64,000 nucleotides of DNA, from positions 1-64,000 of the forward strand of contig DATKST010000192.1 of the NCBI GenBank assembly GCA_035531475.1, in the 5' to 3' direction. Source of the DNA: CALCEB01 sp035531475 (GTDB taxonomy: Bacteria; Acidobacteriota; Terriglobia; UBA7540). The position numbers and the translations under genes were made by a program. The notes beneath the pieces were generated by a model. The model saw only the letters and a list, made by a program, of their open reading frames with translations. It ran no database searches and had not been told where the DNA came from. Positions 61,265 to 64,000 of this stretch are shown one piece after another; position 1 is the first letter of the stretch, and each line of letters opens with the position of its first letter.

Positions 61265-61415
61265 ATGCTATCGCCGCGAGCGCGGCTCAGGGGGCCGCAA
61301 GCCCCTATTTTAACGCCTATCGTTGGTGGGGAATGATGGGGGAAGCGCGGGCGTGCGAATGCCCTTGACAGGGCGCCGCGGGGGGCGTAGTTAGTATTCG
61401 TTTATCTCTTTATCG

Positions 61416-62819
61416 ATGCTTAATAGTATTATAATAGACCTAATGGATACAGCAATTCCGACACGAGTTCTAGTGGTAGATGACGACCCAAGCTCCAGGC
61501 AATTCTGTCTTGAAGTTCTGGAATTGTTGGGCGTGGAAGTGGAAGGAGTGGAAACAGCCAACGAGGCTCTGGCCCGGCTGGAGGACGGACAAATCGATAT
61601 TGTGGTTTCCGATGTGAGGATGCCGGGGGGCAATGGTATCGAGCTGCTCAAATCGATCAAAGCGAACCATCCTGGTGTCGATGTGCTGGTGATGACAGGG
61701 TTTGGGACGATTGCCGAAGCGGTGGAAGCGGTGAAGCTCGGCGCCTATGATTACATCACCAAGCCTTTTAAGCTGGACGATTTCAGGCGTCTTTTTACGC
61801 GGTTGATGGAGCGGCAACAATTGGAGACGGAAAACCGCGTTCTACGCGAGCAGTTGAAGACGGATCGAGGCTTCGGCAAGCTGATTGGCTCGTCCTCGCA
61901 AATGCAGAGGGTTTACCAAGTGATACTGCGGGTTGCAGCCAAGCGTCATCCGGTGCTGATCCTGGGTGAAAGCGGCACGGGCAAGGAATTGGTGGCGCGG
62001 TCGATTCATGCTCACAGCCCGGCTCCTGACCATCCGTTTGTCGCGGTGGATTGCGGTTCTCTGACTCCGACGCTGATTGAGAGCGAACTTTTCGGCCACG
62101 TGCGCGGGGCGTTCACCGGCGCCAACCAGTCGCGCATGGGATTGCTGGCCGCGGCCGGAGGCGGCACGGTGTTTCTGGATGAGATCGGCGAGCTTCCCGT
62201 GGAATTGCAGGCCAAGCTCCTCCGCGCTTTGCAGGAGCGCGAGATTCGTCCCATCGGCGGCAATGAGACCTATCCTCTCCATGCGCGGGTCATCGCCGCC
62301 ACCAACCGCAACCTGGAGGAGGAAATTGGCGAAGGCCGGTTCCGCGAGGATCTTTACTTCCGCTTGAACGTCGTCTCCATGCTGCTTCCACCGCTGCGCT
62401 TGAGGAAGAGTGATATCCCGTCGTTAATCCAGGTATTCATGGGGCGTCACGCGGCGGCGGATGAAGGCATCACCGGCTTTGCTCCGGAGGCGATGGAACG
62501 TCTGATGGCTTATAACTGGCCCGGCAACATTCGCGAGCTGGAAAATTGCGTGCAGCATGCCATCGCTTTGGGAACCGGACCGTTGCTGGGTGTTGGCGAC
62601 CTGCCGGCTGCGATCCTTCGCCACATCGCCGAACCCACTGATGGAGACGCTGCAAACACCATGCAAGAACTGGAGCGTCGCGCCATTATGCGGGCGCTTG
62701 AATCCTCGGGCGGTGACCGGATGCGAGCCGCCAAGCTGCTCGGTATTGGCAAGACGACGATTTATAGGAAGCTTAAGGAATATGGGTTGGGTGATGAATC
62801 CTTACCGGAAAGTGGATAG
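61416..62819 (+). CDS. sigma-54-dependent response regulator (NtrC family)
   Basis: 467 residues, or 458 from the second Met codon at 61443. Receiver domain with Asp66 (VVSDVRMPG) and Lys in YITKPFK. AAA+ domain with Walker A GESGTGKE, an intact GAFTGA loop (GHVRGAFTGANQS) and Walker B GGTVFLDEIGE. Fis-type helix-turn-helix at the end (DRMRAAKLLGIGKTTIYRKL). It activates sigma-54 promoters on phosphorylation. No kinase gene is adjacent, so the partner is elsewhere. The upstream DNA is AT-rich without a clear ribosome site. Confidence 0.93.
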   Translation: MLNSIIIDLMDTAIPTRVLVVDDDPSSRQFCLEVLELLGVEVEGVETANEALARLEDGQIDIVVSDVRMPGGNGIELLKSIKANHPGVDVLVMTGFGTIAEAVEAVKLGAYDYITKPFKLDDFRRLFTRLMERQQLETENRVLREQLKTDRGFGKLIGSSSQMQRVYQVILRVAAKRHPVLILGESGTGKELVARSIHAHSPAPDHPFVAVDCGSLTPTLIESELFGHVRGAFTGANQSRMGLLAAAGGGTVFLDEIGELPVELQAKLLRALQEREIRPIGGNETYPLHARVIAATNRNLEEEIGEGRFREDLYFRLNVVSMLLPPLRLRKSDIPSLIQVFMGRHAAADEGITGFAPEAMERLMAYNWPGNIRELENCVQHAIALGTGPLLGVGDLPAAILRHIAEPTDGDAANTMQELERRAIMRALESSGGDRMRAAKLLGIGKTTIYRKLKEYGLGDESLPESG

Positions 62820-62943
62820 GGGCGGGCCTTGTGTCTGCCGGCAGGCGGCCAAGGGGTGCGCGCGACGATCGCCCGCATGCGGACGACCACGACGGGCACC
62901 GCACTGATTGCCCGGCGACGGGCGACCACGAGGGTCGCCCCTA
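62818..62943. repeat. family F repeat, long copy
   Basis: TAGGGGCGGGCCTTGTGTCT...GGCGACCACGAGGGTCGCCC, at the stop of the regulator gene. Confidence 0.75.
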
Positions 62944-62968
62944 CCTCTGGTGCTACAATCTTCGTTCG

Positions 62969-64000
62969 ATGGCCACCATTGCGATCGATGCGACTTACAC
63001 GGTTGATCCCCAGCCTTCCGGGATCTCCGTTTACTCCCGGCGGCTGATCGAGTCGCTGGCGGGCCTTGATTGCCCGCACCACTTCCTGATTTGTTACCGC
63101 CTCTCGCGCTTCCGGCAAAGGAAACAATTCCTGCGGCTTCCCGCCCGCTCGCATCCTGGTAGCCCTAGCTTTTCCACAAGGCTCTTCCAGGAGGGATTGA
63201 CGGTTTGGCTTCCCTGGCAGGCTAAGCTGTTTCACAGCCTTGCGCAGCGCCCTCCGGCCTTCCGCTTTGGTCGGGAAGTGGTGACGGTCCACGACGTGTT
63301 CCCCATAACCGGAGCAGATTACTCCACGCCCGGCTTCCTGAAGAAGTTTTCGGACCTGCTGTTGCAGGCGGCCGACCGCGCCAGCCTGATTATTAGCCCT
63401 TCCCATTACACGGCGGAACAACTGACGCGGGTGGCCAACACTCCCCGTGAGAAAATCCGGGTGATTCCGGAAGGAGTAGACTTCCCCGACCGGATCCTGA
63501 TCGGCGCGGACAAACTTGCGGCCCGGGAACGATGGGTGGGGAAGGGAAATCATTTGGTGCTGGTGGTGGGCGTGATTCAAGCTCGCAAGAACACGCTGGG
63601 CGCCGTCCGCGCCCTGGAGCGGATGCCCGCAAATTACAGATTGGTGATGGCGGGGGGTGATGGTCACGGCGCTGAGAGAGTTCACGATTACATTCACCGC
63701 GCTGGATTGAGCGGGCGGGTGCGGCGGCTGGGCCACGTGAGCCGGCAGGAGCTTTCCAACCTTTATCAGTCGGCGGAAGTGATGTTGTTTCCCTCATTCG
63801 AAGAGGGTTTTGGCCTTCCCGTGCTGGAAGCGATGGCTTCCGGACTGCCCGTGGTGGCGGCTAGAACGTCGTCACTGCCCGAGGTGGGCGGAGATGCCGC
63901 AGTTTACGTGGACCCTTATGATGAAAAGGACATCTGTGAGCAAGTGGTGCGTGTGGCGGAAGACGATGCCTGGCGCCAGACGCTGGTGCGGCGTGGCCTT
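62969..64000 (+). CDS. GT4-type glycosyltransferase, 3' end outside window
   Basis: 344 codons are present from an ATG at 62969 and the frame is open to the window edge. N-terminal Rossmann half: DATYTVDPQPSGISVYSRRL, VTVHDVFPITGADYST, ISPSHYTAEQL and IRVIPEGVDFP. C-terminal GT-B half: VVGVIQARKNTLGAVRALE and the nucleotide-sugar motif FPSFEEGFGLPVLEAMASG, with the two Glu of the E-x7-E pattern. It would transfer a sugar from an activated donor to a surface glycan or lipid in the cytoplasm. About 30-60 residues are probably missing. Start preceded by only a weak ribosome site. Confidence 0.9.
   Translation, partial: MATIAIDATYTVDPQPSGISVYSRRLIESLAGLDCPHHFLICYRLSRFRQRKQFLRLPARSHPGSPSFSTRLFQEGLTVWLPWQAKLFHSLAQRPPAFRFGREVVTVHDVFPITGADYSTPGFLKKFSDLLLQAADRASLIISPSHYTAEQLTRVANTPREKIRVIPEGVDFPDRILIGADKLAARERWVGKGNHLVLVVGVIQARKNTLGAVRALERMPANYRLVMAGGDGHGAERVHDYIHRAGLSGRVRRLGHVSRQELSNLYQSAEVMLFPSFEEGFGLPVLEAMASGLPVVAARTSSLPEVGGDAAVYVDPYDEKDICEQVVRVAEDDAWRQTLVRRGL

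Overview
The window looks like chromosomal DNA of a soil or sediment acidobacterium, probably from an uncultured or metagenome-derived genome. This is inferred from gene content: two very large Oar-type TonB-dependent receptors with an N-terminal carboxypeptidase-regulatory-like domain, an SBBP beta-propeller protein with the NQG-type N-terminal domain, many exported peptidases, DUF2911 and DUF5808 proteins, and high GC content. Intergenic space is unusually rich in palindromic repeats. No rRNA, CRISPR array, prophage or intact insertion sequence was seen.

Layout. 1-1421: 3'-truncated SBBP protein (minus). 2267-6935: minus-strand operon of ECF sigma factor, zinc-finger anti-sigma factor, unknown protein and CHAT-TPR protease. 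7100-10480: accessory patch with a foreign-looking ORF between 72-bp direct repeats, a YoeB/YefM module and a broken VapBC-like module. 10780-13857: first Oar-type receptor. 14000-14073: tRNA-Gln(CUG), followed by a MITE-like element. 15586-16959: NCS2 purine permease. 17051-17806: an iodothyronine-deiodinase-like gene with an in-frame UGA, read here as selenocysteine. 18011-20613: Uma2 nuclease, DUF202, DUF5808 and MlaE permease. 20762-24636: N-carbamoylputrescine amidase, galE, apt and lutC. 24989-28817: SGNH hydrolase, a PIN toxin module between 47-bp direct repeats, and a membrane methyltransferase.

29146-33837 (minus): MagIII-like DNA glycosylase, NtrY-like kinase and NtrX-like regulator, divergent from pilB-pilT-pilC (34121-38405). 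38797-46173 (plus): cysteine dioxygenase, DPP-IV-like peptidase, M28 glutamate-carboxypeptidase-II-like peptidase, DUF2911 protein and phosphopentomutase. 46236-50966 (minus): ileS, lspA and rluD. 51524-53404: protein of unknown function whose C-terminus is read out of intergenic repeats. 53730-58627: second Oar-type receptor and a TonB protein that may energise it. 59061-61264 (minus): aminotransferase and a decayed IS1634-type transposase. 61416-64000: sigma-54-dependent response regulator and a 3'-truncated glycosyltransferase.

The strongest observation is the deiodinase-like selenoprotein. The FGSYT-U-PPF motif, the Glu and His at +30 and +32 from the UGA, and a hairpin with a GGU loop 18-20 nt after the UGA all agree. 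The next most interesting are the sigma/anti-sigma/CHAT operon, two direct-repeat-bracketed cargo cassettes, and several families of palindromic repeats, two of which end next to the same short CACTAC motif.
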